Below, one piece after another: positions 32,444 to 39,677 of a stretch of 39,677 nucleotides of DNA (position 1 is the first letter of the stretch; the number at the start of each line of letters is the position of its first letter). This DNA comes from Pseudonocardia lacus (GTDB taxonomy: Bacteria; Actinomycetota; Actinomycetes; Mycobacteriales; Pseudonocardiaceae): positions 1 through 39,677 of the forward strand of contig NZ_JAHDTH010000050.1 in the NCBI RefSeq assembly GCF_018531445.1. Direction: 5' to 3'. The notes under the pieces were generated by a model, which worked only from the letters and a program-made list of their open reading frames with translations, did not search any database and was not told the origin of the DNA. The position numbers and the translations under genes were made by a program.

Positions 32444-34093
32444 GTGACTCCCGCGCTACTCGCCGAACTGGTCCGCACCACGGCCTCCGATGTGCTCGCC
32501 GAGCGCGGCCTCGACCTGGCCGCGCTGCCCTCGGACGTCGGCGTCGAGCGACCGCGCAACCCCGAGCACGGCGACTACGCCACCAATGTGGCGTTGCGCA
32601 CGGCCAAGAGGGCCGGGGTCGCCCCGCGCGAGCTGGCCGGGTGGCTGGTCGAGGCGCTCTCCGCGCGCGAAGGCATCGCCAGCGCGGAGATCGCCGGTCC
32701 CGGGTTCATCAACCTGCGGCTGGCCGCCGACGCGCAGGCCGGGATCGTGCGCGAGGTACTGGGGGCCGGTGCCTCCTTCGGCAACGGCGACGAGCTGGGC
32801 ACGCAGTCGATCAACCTGGAGTTCGTCTCGGCCAACCCGACCGGCCCCATCCACCTGGGCGGCGCCCGGTGGGCGGCGGTGGGCGACGCGCTGGGCCGGG
32901 TGCTGAGCGCGCGGGGCGCGAAGGTGTACCGCGAGTACTACGTCAACGACGCGGGCGTCCAGGTCGACCGGTTCGCCGAGTCGCTGCTGGCCGCCGCGCT
33001 GGGCCGGCCGGTGCCCGAGGACGGCTACGCGGGGGCCTACGTCGCCGAGATCGCCGTGCAGCTCGTCGAGCGCAACCCGGGCGTGCTCGACCTGCCCGCC
33101 GACGAGCGGCTGCGGGTGTTCCGGCAGGCCGGGCGCGACCTGATGATGGCCGACATCGAGCGCACCCTGCACTCCTTCCGCACCGACTTCGACCTCTACT
33201 TCTCGGAGCAGTCGCTGCACGAGAGCGGGGCGGTGGAGGCGGCGGTCGAGCGGCTCAAGGAGCAGGGCAACCTCTACGAGGCCGACGGCGCCTGGTGGCT
33301 GCGCTCCACCGAGCAGGGCGACGACAAGGACCGGGTCGTCATCAAGAGCGACGGCCGGCCGGCCTACATCGCCGGCGACATCGCGTACTACGCCGACAAG
33401 CGGGCCCGCGGCTTCGACAAGCTGATCTACATGCTGGGCGCCGACCACCACGGCTACATCGCCCGGCTCAAGGCGGTCGCGGTGGCCTCCGGCGATCCGG
33501 CCGACACCGTCGAGGTGCTGATCGGCCAGATGGTCAACCTGTTGCGCGACGGCGAGCCGGTCAAGCTCAGCAAGCGCGCCGGCACCATCCTGACCATGGA
33601 CGACCTGGTCGACGCGCTCGGCGTCGACGCCGCCCGCTACGCGCTGATCCGCTCCTCGGTCGACTCGACGCTCGACGTCGACCTCGACCTGTGGACGCGC
33701 CGGACGAACGACAACCCGGTCTTCTACGTCCAGTACGCGCACGCGCGGCTGGCCTCGCTCGCCCGCAACGCCGCCGACCTGGGCGTCACCCCGGGCGAGG
33801 AGTTGGCGCTGCTCACCCACGACCGGGAGGGCGACCTGATCCGCACGCTCGGCGAGTTCCCGGCGGTCGTGGCGACGGCCGCCGAGCTGCGCGAGCCGCA
33901 CCGGGTGGCCCGCTTCCTGGAGTCGCTGGCCAGCGCGTACCACAAGTTCTACGACTCGTGCCGGGTGCTGCCGATGGGCGACGAGGAGCCCACCGAGCTG
34001 CACCGGGCGCGGCTGGCGCTGTGCGTCGCCGCCCGCCAGGTGCTGGCCAACGGGCTCGACCTGCTCGGCGTGTCCGCCCCGGAGCGGATGTGA
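32444..34093 (+). CDS. argS: Arginyl-tRNA synthetase
   Basis: A 549-residue class I synthetase charging tRNA-Arg. The Arg-specific N-terminal domain ([20 protein letters not shown]) is followed by the HIGH-type motif [10 protein letters not shown] near residue 135, [14 protein letters not shown], and the KMSKS-type KLSKRAGT near residue 375. The C-terminal DALRG-fold anticodon-binding domain follows ([13 protein letters not shown]). GTG 32444 appears leaderless. The lysA GTG overlaps the stop. The argS-lysA-hom-thrC-thrB-rho order is conserved in mycobacteria and relatives. Confidence 0.97.
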   Translation: MTPALLAELVRTTASDVLAERGLDLAALPSDVGVERPRNPEHGDYATNVALRTAKRAGVAPRELAGWLVEALSAREGIASAEIAGPGFINLRLAADAQAGIVREVLGAGASFGNGDELGTQSINLEFVSANPTGPIHLGGARWAAVGDALGRVLSARGAKVYREYYVNDAGVQVDRFAESLLAAALGRPVPEDGYAGAYVAEIAVQLVERNPGVLDLPADERLRVFRQAGRDLMMADIERTLHSFRTDFDLYFSEQSLHESGAVEAAVERLKEQGNLYEADGAWWLRSTEQGDDKDRVVIKSDGRPAYIAGDIAYYADKRARGFDKLIYMLGADHHGYIARLKAVAVASGDPADTVEVLIGQMVNLLRDGEPVKLSKRAGTILTMDDLVDALGVDAARYALIRSSVDSTLDVDLDLWTRRTNDNPVFYVQYAHARLASLARNAADLGVTPGEELALLTHDREGDLIRTLGEFPAVVATAAELREPHRVARFLESLASAYHKFYDSCRVLPMGDEEPTELHRARLALCVAARQVLANGLDLLGVSAPERM

Positions 34094-35532
34094 GGGCGCA
34101 CCCGGCGGGGCCGCTGCACGCCGACATCCAGGTCCCGGGCAACACCGCGGGCGCGCGCCCGGCCGACGCGGCCGAGCTGGACGAGCTGGCCGGGTCGGTG
34201 TGGCCGCGCAACGCCGCCCGCGGCGACGACGGCGCCGTGCAGGTGGCCGGCGTCGACGTGCGCGACCTGGCCCGCGAGTACGGCACGCCGCTGTTCGTGC
34301 TGGACGAGGACGACTTCCGGCAGCGGGCCGGCGAGTTCGCCGCGGCGTTCGGGGCGAGCGCGGTGCACTACGCGGCCAAGGCGTTCCTGTGCACCGAGGT
34401 CGCCCGCTGGGTCGACCAGGAGGGCCTGTCGCTGGACGTGGCCAGCGGGGGCGAGCTCGCGGTGGCGCTGCGGGCCGGCTTCCCGGCCGAGCGGATCGCG
34501 ATGCACGGCAACAACAAGTCGACCGACGAGCTGGCGCAGGCCGTGCGGGCCGGGGTCGGGCGGATCGTGCTCGACTCGTTCCACGAGATCACCCGCCTCG
34601 ACGCGGTGGCGCGCGAGCACGGCGTCGTCGCGCCGGTGATGGTCCGGCTGACCGTCGGCGTCGAGGCGCACACCCACGAGTTCATCGCCACCGCGCACGA
34701 GGACCAGAAGTTCGGCTTCTCCATCGCCGGCGCCACCGACTCGGCGGCGGCCGAGGCCGTGCGGCGGGTGCTGGCCGCGTCGAACCTGGAGCTGGTCGGG
34801 CTGCACAGCCACATCGGCAGCCAGATCTTCGACACCGAGGGCTTCGAGGTGGCCGCGCACCGGGTCGTGCGGTTCCTCGCGCAGCTGCACAAGGAGCACG
34901 GCTCCGACGCGCTCACCGCGCTGACCTCCCTCGACCTCGGCGGCGGCTTCGGCATCGCCTACCGGGCCGAGGAGACCCCGGTCGACGTGGCCCAGCTGGC
35001 CGACGAGCTGCGCGGCATCGTCAAGCACGAGTGCCACTCCGCCGACCTGGACGTCCCGGCGATCGTCGTCGAGCCGGGCCGGGCGCTGATCGGGCCGAGC
35101 GCGGTGACGGTCTACGAGGTCGGCACGCTCAAGGACGTCCCGCTCGACGGCCGCGCGTCGCGCCGCTACGTCAGCGTCGATGGCGGCATGAGCGACAACA
35201 TCCGCACCGCCCTCTACGACGCGTTCTACGACTGCCGGCTGGTCTCGCGCAGCTCCGAGCGCGACGGCACCGGCGAGTCCGTGCTGAGCAGGGTCGTCGG
35301 CAAGCACTGCGAGAGCGGCGACATCGTCGTGCGCGACTGCTGGCTGCCCGCCGACCTGGCCCCCGGCGACCTGCTCGCGGTGGCCGCCACCGGCGCGTAC
35401 TGCTACTCGATGGCCAGCTCCTACAACCGCCTCCCGCGGCCCGCGGTCGTCGCCGTGCGCGACGGCCGGGCGCGGGTGCTGCTGCGCCGGGAGACCCCGG
35501 AGGACCTGTTCCGGCTGGAGGTCGTGGAATGA
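34090..35532 (+). CDS. lysA: Diaminopimelate decarboxylase
   Basis: A 480-residue PLP enzyme making lysine from meso-diaminopimelate. The alanine-racemase-like barrel has the PLP Lys in HYAAKAFLC (about residue 97), LHSHIGSQ, the glycine loop [11 protein letters not shown] and [12 protein letters not shown]. The C-terminal beta domain carries [10 protein letters not shown] and [15 protein letters not shown] 34090 overlaps the argS stop by four bases. Confidence 0.97.
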   Translation: MRAHPAGPLHADIQVPGNTAGARPADAAELDELAGSVWPRNAARGDDGAVQVAGVDVRDLAREYGTPLFVLDEDDFRQRAGEFAAAFGASAVHYAAKAFLCTEVARWVDQEGLSLDVASGGELAVALRAGFPAERIAMHGNNKSTDELAQAVRAGVGRIVLDSFHEITRLDAVAREHGVVAPVMVRLTVGVEAHTHEFIATAHEDQKFGFSIAGATDSAAAEAVRRVLAASNLELVGLHSHIGSQIFDTEGFEVAAHRVVRFLAQLHKEHGSDALTALTSLDLGGGFGIAYRAEETPVDVAQLADELRGIVKHECHSADLDVPAIVVEPGRALIGPSAVTVYEVGTLKDVPLDGRASRRYVSVDGGMSDNIRTALYDAFYDCRLVSRSSERDGTGESVLSRVVGKHCESGDIVVRDCWLPADLAPGDLLAVAATGAYCYSMASSYNRLPRPAVVAVRDGRARVLLRRETPEDLFRLEVVE

Positions 35533-35572
35533 ACCCGCTCACGGGGACTCCCGCCCGACGGCCGGGACCGGT

Positions 35573-35578
35573 CAGGAT
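35573..35578 (+). promoter_or_regulatory. Leaderless-type -10 of hom
   Basis: caggat ends 6 nt before GTG 35585; no ribosome binding site is seen. hom may therefore have its own promoter besides read-through from lysA, 52 bp upstream. Confidence 0.35.
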
Positions 35579-35584
35579 CGGGTC

Positions 35585-36952
35585 GTGACTGCGACGACGC
35601 CGGGGAACGAGCCCGGTAAACCCGTGCGGGTCGCGATGCTCGGCTGCGGGACGGTCGGCGGCGAGGTCGTGCGGCTGCTGCGCGAGCAGGCGGGCGAGCT
35701 GGCCGCGCGGGCCGGGGCGCCCGTCGAGCTGGTGGGGGTGGCGGTGCGCCGCCCGCAGCGCCACGCCGACCTGGGCGAGCTGATCACCGCCGACGCGTCC
35801 GGCCTGGTCGCCCGCGACGACGTCGACGTCGTCGTCGAGGTGATCGGCGGCATCGAGCCGGCCAGGACGCTGCTGCTGGAGGCGCTCAAGGCCGGCAAGT
35901 CGGTGGTGACGGCGAACAAGGCGCTGCTCGCCGAGGACGGCGCCGCCCTGGCCGAGGCGGCCGACGCGTCCGGCGCCGACCTCTACTACGAGGCGTCGGT
36001 GGCCGGGGCGATCCCGCTGCTGCGCCCGCTGCGCGAGTCGCTGGCCGGCGACCGGATCACCCGGGTCGCTGGGATCGTCAACGGCACCACCAACTTCATC
36101 CTCTCGGCGATGACCTCCTCCGGCGCGAGCTACGCCGAGGCGCTGGAGGAGGCCACCCGGCTCGGCTACGCCGAGGCCGACCCGAGCGCCGACGTCGACG
36201 GCTACGACGCCGCCTCGAAGGCCGCGATCCTCGCGTCGCTGGCCTTCCACACCCGGGTCACCTCGGCCGACGTGCACTGCGAGGGCATCCGCGAGGTCAC
36301 CGCGGCCGACATCGCCGCGGCCGCCGGGATGGACTGCGTGATCAAGCTGCTGGCGATCTGCGAGCGCACCCCGGCCGACGGCGACACCCCGGAGTCGGTG
36401 TCGGCGCGGGTGCACCCGGCGATGATCCCGGCGTCGCACCCGCTGGCCGCGGTCGACGGCGCGTTCAACGCGGTCTTCGTCGAGGCCGAGGCGGCCGGCC
36501 AGCTGATGTTCTACGGCCAGGGCGCCGGCGGCGCGCCGACGGCCAGCGCCGTGCTGGGCGACCTGGTCGCGGTGGCCCGCAACCGGACCGTCGGCGGCCG
36601 CGGGCCGCGCGAGTCGACCTACGCCAGCCTGCCGGTGCGGCCGATGGGCAGCGTGCCGACCCGCTACCACGTCAGCCTCGACGTCGCCGACCGCGCGGGC
36701 GTGCTGTCCACCATCGCCGGCGAGTTCGCCCGGCACGGGGTCAGCATCGCCGCGGTCCGCCAGACCGGCGGGCGGCCCGACGCAGGCGACGACGACACGG
36801 GCGAGCCCGCGCGGCTCGTCGTGGTCACCCACACCGCGCCCGAGGCGGCGCTCGCCGACACCGTGCAGGTGCTCAGCGGGCTCGACGCCGTGCGGGGCGT
36901 GGAGAGCGTGCTCCGGGTCGAGGACCTGGGCCGGAAGGGAGTGACCGGATGA
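35585..36952 (+). CDS. hom: Homoserine dehydrogenase with ACT domain
   Basis: A 455-residue NAD(P)-dependent enzyme reducing aspartate semialdehyde to homoserine. The Rossmann motif [11 protein letters not shown] is at about residues 18-28. [13 protein letters not shown] and [20 protein letters not shown] are catalytic and substrate-binding segments, and [11 protein letters not shown] is diagnostic. The C-terminal ACT domain ([20 protein letters not shown]) usually mediates threonine feedback inhibition. thrC overlaps the stop (ATGA). Confidence 0.97.
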   Translation: MTATTPGNEPGKPVRVAMLGCGTVGGEVVRLLREQAGELAARAGAPVELVGVAVRRPQRHADLGELITADASGLVARDDVDVVVEVIGGIEPARTLLLEALKAGKSVVTANKALLAEDGAALAEAADASGADLYYEASVAGAIPLLRPLRESLAGDRITRVAGIVNGTTNFILSAMTSSGASYAEALEEATRLGYAEADPSADVDGYDAASKAAILASLAFHTRVTSADVHCEGIREVTAADIAAAAGMDCVIKLLAICERTPADGDTPESVSARVHPAMIPASHPLAAVDGAFNAVFVEAEAAGQLMFYGQGAGGAPTASAVLGDLVAVARNRTVGGRGPRESTYASLPVRPMGSVPTRYHVSLDVADRAGVLSTIAGEFARHGVSIAAVRQTGGRPDAGDDDTGEPARLVVVTHTAPEAALADTVQVLSGLDAVRGVESVLRVEDLGRKGVTG

Positions 36953-38037
36953 CGCCGGAGCCCGTGCCGACCAAGCTGCTGACCGCGTGGCCGGGGGTGA
37001 TCGCCGCCTACCGCGACCGGATGCCCGTCGAGCCGGGCTGGCGGATCGTCACCCTCGGCGAGGGCGGCACCCCGCTGCTGCCCGCGCCGCGGCTGTCCGA
37101 GCGCACCGGCTGCGACGTGTTCCTGAAGGTCGACGGGGTCAACCCGACCGGCTCGTTCAAGGACCGTGGCATGACGATGGCGGTCACCGACGCGCTGGCC
37201 CAGGGCAAGCAGGGCGTGATCTGCGCGTCCACCGGCAACACGTCGGCATCGGCCGCCGCCTACGCGGCCCGCGCCGGGATGACCTGCGCGGTGCTCGTCC
37301 CGCGGGGCAAGATCGCGCTGGGCAAGCTGGCCCAGGCCGTCGCGCACGGCGCGCGCATCCTGCAGATCGACGGCAACTTCGACGACTGCCTGGAACTGGC
37401 CCGCAAGACCGCGGCGGAGTACCCGGTCGCCGCGCTGGTCAACTCGGTCAACCCGACCCGCATCGCGGGCCAGGCCAGCGCCGCCTACGAGGTGTGCGAC
37501 GTGCTCGGCCGCGCCCCGGACGTGCACTGCCTGCCGGTCGGCAACGCCGGCAACATCACCGCCTACTGGTCGGGCTACCGCTCCTACCTGGCCGACGGGC
37601 TGATCACCGACCTGCCGCGGATGTTCGGCTTCCAGGCCGCCGGGGCGGCGCCGCTCGTGCACGGCGCCCCGGTGCGCCACCCCGAGACCATCGCCACCGC
37701 GATCCGGATCGGCGCGCCGGCCTCCTGGGCGGGCGCCACGGCCGCGCGCGACGAGTCCGGCGGCAGGTTCGCCGCCGTCACCGACGAGGAGATCCTCGAC
37801 GCCTACCGGCTGCTCGCCGCCACCGAGGCGGTGTTCGTCGAGCCGGCGTCGGCGGCCAGCGTGGCCGGGCTGCTGCAGTCGGTGGCCGACGGCTCGCTGC
37901 CGCGCGGCTCGCTCGTGGTCTGCACGGTCACCGGGCACGGCCTGAAGGACCCCGACACCGCGTTGCTCGCCGCGCCGGAACCCACCGTCGTCCCGATCGA
38001 CCCGGGCGCCGTCGCCGACGCCCTGGAACTGCGCTGA
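36949..38037 (+). CDS. thrC: Threonine synthase
   Basis: A 362-residue PLP enzyme converting O-phosphohomoserine to threonine. The PLP Lys is Lys71 in [28 protein letters not shown] and the phosphate-binding [14 protein letters not shown] are typical of the short actinobacterial form. [12 protein letters not shown] is the C-terminal signature. It overlaps hom by four bases and thrB by one (TGATG), so the three genes are a coupled operon. Confidence 0.97.
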   Translation: MTPEPVPTKLLTAWPGVIAAYRDRMPVEPGWRIVTLGEGGTPLLPAPRLSERTGCDVFLKVDGVNPTGSFKDRGMTMAVTDALAQGKQGVICASTGNTSASAAAYAARAGMTCAVLVPRGKIALGKLAQAVAHGARILQIDGNFDDCLELARKTAAEYPVAALVNSVNPTRIAGQASAAYEVCDVLGRAPDVHCLPVGNAGNITAYWSGYRSYLADGLITDLPRMFGFQAAGAAPLVHGAPVRHPETIATAIRIGAPASWAGATAARDESGGRFAAVTDEEILDAYRLLAATEAVFVEPASAASVAGLLQSVADGSLPRGSLVVCTVTGHGLKDPDTALLAAPEPTVVPIDPGAVADALELR

Positions 38038-38939
38038 TGGGCAAGCCCTCCGAGGTCAGGGTCCGGGTGCCGGGCTCGTCGGCCAACCTGGGCCCGGGCT
38101 TCGACACCCTCGGTCTCGCGCTGAGCCTCTACGACGACGTCGAGGTGGCGGTCGCGCCCGACGGGCTGTCGGTCGAGGTGGCGGGCGAGGGCGCGAACCA
38201 GGTCCCCTGCGACGACACGCACCTCGTCGTGCGGGCCATGCGCACCGCGTGGAACATCGTCGGCGACGCCCCGTCCGGGATCCGGCTGCGCTGCCGCAAC
38301 GCGATCCCGCACTCGCGCGGGCTGGGCAGCTCGGCCGCCGCCGCGGTGGCCGGCGCGGTCGCCGCCGTCGCGCTCTCCGGGCGCGACCCGCAGCTGGAGA
38401 CCGACGTGCTGCTGCAGGTCACGGCCGGCATGGAGGGCCACGCCGACAACGCGGCGGCCAGCCTGCTCGGCGGGCTCGTGGTGGCCTGGGAGACGCCGGG
38501 CAACACCGCCGAGCGCTTCCACGCCGTCAAGCTCGACGCCCACCCGGACATCCACCCGGTGGCGCTCGTCGCGACCGTCGAGTCGTCCACGCACACCACC
38601 CGCGGGCTGCTGCCCGACCGGGTCCCGCTCGTCGACGCCGCCTTCACCGGCAGCCGCACGGCGCTGGCCGTGCTGGCCCTGACCCAGCGTCCCGACCTGC
38701 TGCTGCCGGCCACCGAGGACCGCCTCCACCAGGGCTACCGGCGCCCGGCCTACCCGGAGTCGGCCGACCTGGTCGACGCGCTGCGCGAGCGGGGAGTGCC
38801 GGCGGTGATCTCGGGCGCCGGGCCGACGGTGCTGGCGCTCACCACCGACGGCGTGCTGCCGGCCGACGTCGACACCACGGGGTTCGCGGTGCGGCCGCTG
38901 CCGGTGGACGCGACCGGGGCGCGCGTCGAGATCACCTGA
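38037..38939 (+). CDS. thrB: Homoserine kinase
   Basis: A 300-residue GHMP-family kinase that phosphorylates homoserine for ThrC. The N-terminal PGSSANLGPGFDTLGLAL, the ATP loop PHSRGLGSSAAA near residue 90-100 and the C-terminal ISGAGPTVLAL motif are all present. The start overlaps the thrC stop. The third long hairpin repeat begins 6 bp after its stop. Confidence 0.97.
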   Translation: MGKPSEVRVRVPGSSANLGPGFDTLGLALSLYDDVEVAVAPDGLSVEVAGEGANQVPCDDTHLVVRAMRTAWNIVGDAPSGIRLRCRNAIPHSRGLGSSAAAAVAGAVAAVALSGRDPQLETDVLLQVTAGMEGHADNAAASLLGGLVVAWETPGNTAERFHAVKLDAHPDIHPVALVATVESSTHTTRGLLPDRVPLVDAAFTGSRTALAVLALTQRPDLLLPATEDRLHQGYRRPAYPESADLVDALRERGVPAVISGAGPTVLALTTDGVLPADVDTTGFAVRPLPVDATGARVEIT

Positions 38940-38945
38940 CCGTCC

Positions 38946-39012
38946 CCCGTCGAGAACGAACTTGTCGTGATCGTTTCGGCCTGTTGATCACGACAACTTC
39001 GTTCTCGACGGG
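38946..39012. repeat. Long palindromic repeat, copy 3 of 3 (possible thrB terminator)
   Basis: 27-nt arms (38946-38972 and 38986-39012, core gtcgagaacgaacttgtcg) have a single mismatch at the same place as in copy 2 and a 13-nt loop. It starts 6 bp after the thrB stop and ends 30 bp before the rho promoter. Confidence 0.9.
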
Positions 39013-39042
39013 ACCTGTGCGGCGCGCCCGTCAGGGTGGTTG

Positions 39043-39071
39043 TTGCCGGTGTGACACGCAAGGTCTACTCT
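39043..39071 (+). promoter_or_regulatory. rho promoter with long leader
   Basis: -35 ttgccg (39043-39048), a 17-nt spacer and -10 tactct (39066-39071) are well formed. Transcription would start near 39078, leaving a leader of about 260 nt before GTG 39342. No gene is recognised in the leader. Confidence 0.65.
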
Positions 39072-39341
39072 CGTCAGCGCAACGGCGATCTGCGCGTCAT
39101 CCGCGTGACCACTCGAGTCGGGCCCGCCCGGTGCATCTGCGGCCGCCCATCCGAGATCCCCATCCGGTGGTATCCCGACCCGAGCGAACCCGTTCCGGAC
39201 CGTCGCCACGATCGCCGCCATTGCCTGTCGAGCCGTCCGCGTCGAGCGGAGCACCTCGACATGTCGCCCGGCACACCGCCCGGGCGAGTGTGTGAATCCC
39301 GCTGACCTGGGCAAAGGCCCGGTCGGTCAGGAAGGACATCA

Positions 39342-39677
39342 GTGAGCGAGACCGATCTCGTCAGCTCCGAGACCGCAGCCGCACCGGCGCCCCGCAAGCG
39401 CGGCGGCCTCACCGGCATGGTGTTGGCCGAACTGCGCCAACTCGCTGCGGAGCTGAACATCCCGGGCACCGCAGGGATGCGCAAGGGCGACCTGATCGCC
39501 GCCATCCGGGCCAGCCAGGCCGGCGGAGCCGTCGCCGCGGCGGCCCAGCTGCCGCTGCCCGACGGCTCCGACGCCACCCCCGCAGTCGAGGCCCCGGCCA
39601 AGCCCGCGCGGGCGTCCCGGTCGCGCAACGGCGCCGCTCCCGCCGCGTCCGACACCCCCGCCGCGCCCTCCGACGCC
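39342..39677 (+). CDS. rho: Transcription termination factor Rho, 3' end outside window
   Basis: The first 112 residues are present. GTG 39342 follows aggaagga at 39330-39337. GMVLAELRQLAAELNIPG and GMRKGDLIAAIRASQAGG form the Rho N-terminal helical (SAP-like) domain. The Ala/Pro-rich segment after it is the start of the long insertion found in actinobacterial Rho. Rho is the hexameric RNA helicase that ends transcription. Position after thrB supports the call. Confidence 0.93.
   Translation, partial: MSETDLVSSETAAAPAPRKRGGLTGMVLAELRQLAAELNIPGTAGMRKGDLIAAIRASQAGGAVAAAAQLPLPDGSDATPAVEAPAKPARASRSRNGAAPAASDTPAAPSDA

Noticed and set aside
39036..39305. 89-codon frame in front of rho
   Set aside because: It starts inside the rho promoter, has no ribosome binding site and no family features.

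Overview
The window is about 39.7 kb of very GC-rich DNA from an actinomycete. The gene order argS-lysA-hom-thrC-thrB-rho, the coenzyme F420-type oxidoreductases, the many GTG starts and the many leaderless-looking promoters fit Pseudonocardiaceae. Pseudonocardia is my best guess, inferred from gene content only.

Layout. 0-8 kb: the 3' part of a PQQ-repeat beta-propeller protein, a DUF4097-type lipoprotein, an FHA-domain regulator, an O-methyltransferase, an alpha/beta hydrolase, a BldC-like small regulator facing two tiny Cys-containing proteins, a DUF4230 membrane protein and an unknown protein. 7.6-11.4 kb: an AraC regulator, a VOC protein, a short UvrA-like ABC protein, and a truncated haemoglobin behind a perfect palindrome. 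11.5-14.9 kb: a frameshifted cyclic-nucleotide-domain histidine kinase, an orphan protein made of two tandem antitoxin-like ribbon-helix-helix units, a MerR regulator, and a decayed SAM methyltransferase overlapping the MerR 3' end. 14.9-20 kb: an XRE/DUF5753 regulator, a TetR/SDR divergent pair with three matching operators, two F420-type enzymes and a MarR regulator.

20-30 kb is the accessory part. An operon-like series encodes an OsmC-like protein, a flavin monooxygenase, a secreted protein, an NTF2-like protein and a cytochrome P450. A broken FAD oxidoreductase and a large LuxR-type (LAL) regulator follow. Next comes a 1.25-kb islet inserted in a tRNA-Arg(CCG) gene. It is flanked by a perfect 43-bp copy of the tRNA 3' end and carries an antitoxin plus a frameshifted PIN toxin. 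Degenerate copies of the same tRNA end near 20.5 kb suggest earlier events at the same site.

30-39.7 kb is conserved chromosome: a DUF3105-DUF305-GNAT operon, then argS, lysA, hom, thrC, thrB (arginyl-tRNA, lysine and threonine synthesis) and the start of rho. Three copies of a long imperfect palindrome (1116-1180, 29993-30053, 38946-39012), each just after a stop codon and with compensatory arm changes, form a dispersed hairpin family across the window.
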